Below, piece after piece: positions 5,834 to 5,988 of a stretch of 5,988 bases of DNA (position 1 is the first letter of the stretch; the number at the start of each line of letters is the position of its first letter). The notes beneath the pieces were generated by a model that did not search any database, had not been told where the DNA came from, and saw only the letters and a program-made list of their open reading frames with translations. The DNA is from Solobacterium sp. (lineage in GTDB: Bacteria; Bacillota_I; Bacilli_A; Erysipelotrichales; Erysipelotrichaceae): NCBI GenBank assembly GCA_016291725.1, contig JAEEYJ010000120.1, positions 1 through 5,988 on the forward strand, read 5' to 3'. A program made the translations under genes and the position numbers.

Positions 5834-5988
5834 CCTTCACCTCCGGTAATCGTTATCCTTCCCTGTCCGTAGGGATCGGCGTATTCTTCACCGATCGTGC
5901 CGCCGAGATCCTCGACAATGTAATCGATCAGGACCTGGTTGTCCATGCCGCCTTCTGCAGTGATGACCGTACCGTCGAACATTGTATA
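5830..5988 (-). CDS. C-terminus of a 5'-nucleotidase / metallophosphatase-type protein (partial)
   Basis: The last 52 residues of a gene that begins beyond the right edge are visible, ending in TGA at 5832-5830. They start YTMFDGTVITAEGG and continue through VLIDYIVEDLGG to GQGRITITGG. In bifunctional 5'-nucleotidase/2',3'-cyclic phosphodiesterase proteins, the C-terminal domain has a GGDGYTMF-type substrate loop followed by a helix (LIDYI) and a short closing strand (GRI). The visible tail fits that end. Such proteins are usually exported and hydrolyse nucleotides to nucleosides, but the catalytic metallophosphatase domain is outside the window. The stop overlaps the ATG of the EF-P-like gene by 4 bases, so the two are cotranscribed and probably translationally coupled. 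Confidence 0.65.
   Translation of the reverse strand, partial: YTMFDGTVITAEGGMDNQVLIDYIVEDLGGTIGEEYADPYGQGRITITGGEG

Noticed and set aside
1..5988. CRISPR array, insertion sequence, tRNA or rRNA gene
   Set aside because: No regularly spaced repeats, transposase motifs, terminal inverted repeats, cloverleaf or conserved rRNA sequence were seen on reading either strand.

Overview
The window is a compact stretch of bacterial chromosome in which every supported gene lies on the minus strand, so it reads from right (5988) to left (1). A methionine-type T-box leader, AGGAGG-like ribosome binding sites, short lipoprotein signal peptides and a DUF4358-like lipoprotein point to a Gram-positive member of the Bacillota (Firmicutes). 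The moderately high GC content and the mix of genes would fit an Erysipelotrichia-like gut anaerobe, but that lineage is a guess; no taxonomic marker is present.

Layout in transcription order. (1) The last 52 residues of a 5'-nucleotidase/metallophosphatase-type gene (5988-5830) overlap by ATGA with (2) a 189-residue elongation factor P-like protein (5833-5264). Its domain I tip carries Asn where EF-P normally has a modifiable Lys or Arg. (3) A TTGACA/TAAAAT promoter, whose -35 box lies inside the last codons of that gene, drives a T-box leader of about 270 nt (about 5246-4974). (4) The leader controls metN, metI and metQ (4973-2434), the ATPase, permease and substrate-binding lipoprotein of a complete MetNIQ methionine ABC importer. 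(5) metQ ends in a terminator, immediately followed by a TATAAT promoter for (6) a small DUF4358-like lipoprotein gene (2361-1912), which ends in a second, similar terminator. (7) Next comes an Ntn-type C69 dipeptidase (1852-395). (8) Two bases after it starts an uncharacterised gene cut off by the window edge (392-1).

How the parts work together. Uncharged tRNA-Met should stabilise the antiterminator of the leader and switch on the importer when methionine runs short. The specifier region can be read as CAU (His) or AUG (Met) in overlapping registers. The UGGU of the antiterminator bulge pairs with a tRNA ending ACCA, which fits tRNA-Met (A73) and not bacterial tRNA-His (C73); together with the metNIQ genes this supports Met. 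The dipeptidase could add free amino acids to the same pool, but nothing in the sequence places it under the same control.

No mobile element, CRISPR array, tRNA or rRNA was found. The only gap of more than 250 bases between genes is filled by the T-box leader. The less usual points are the EF-P-like protein with an Asn tip, the promoter embedded in its 3' end, and the uncharacterised gene coupled to the dipeptidase.
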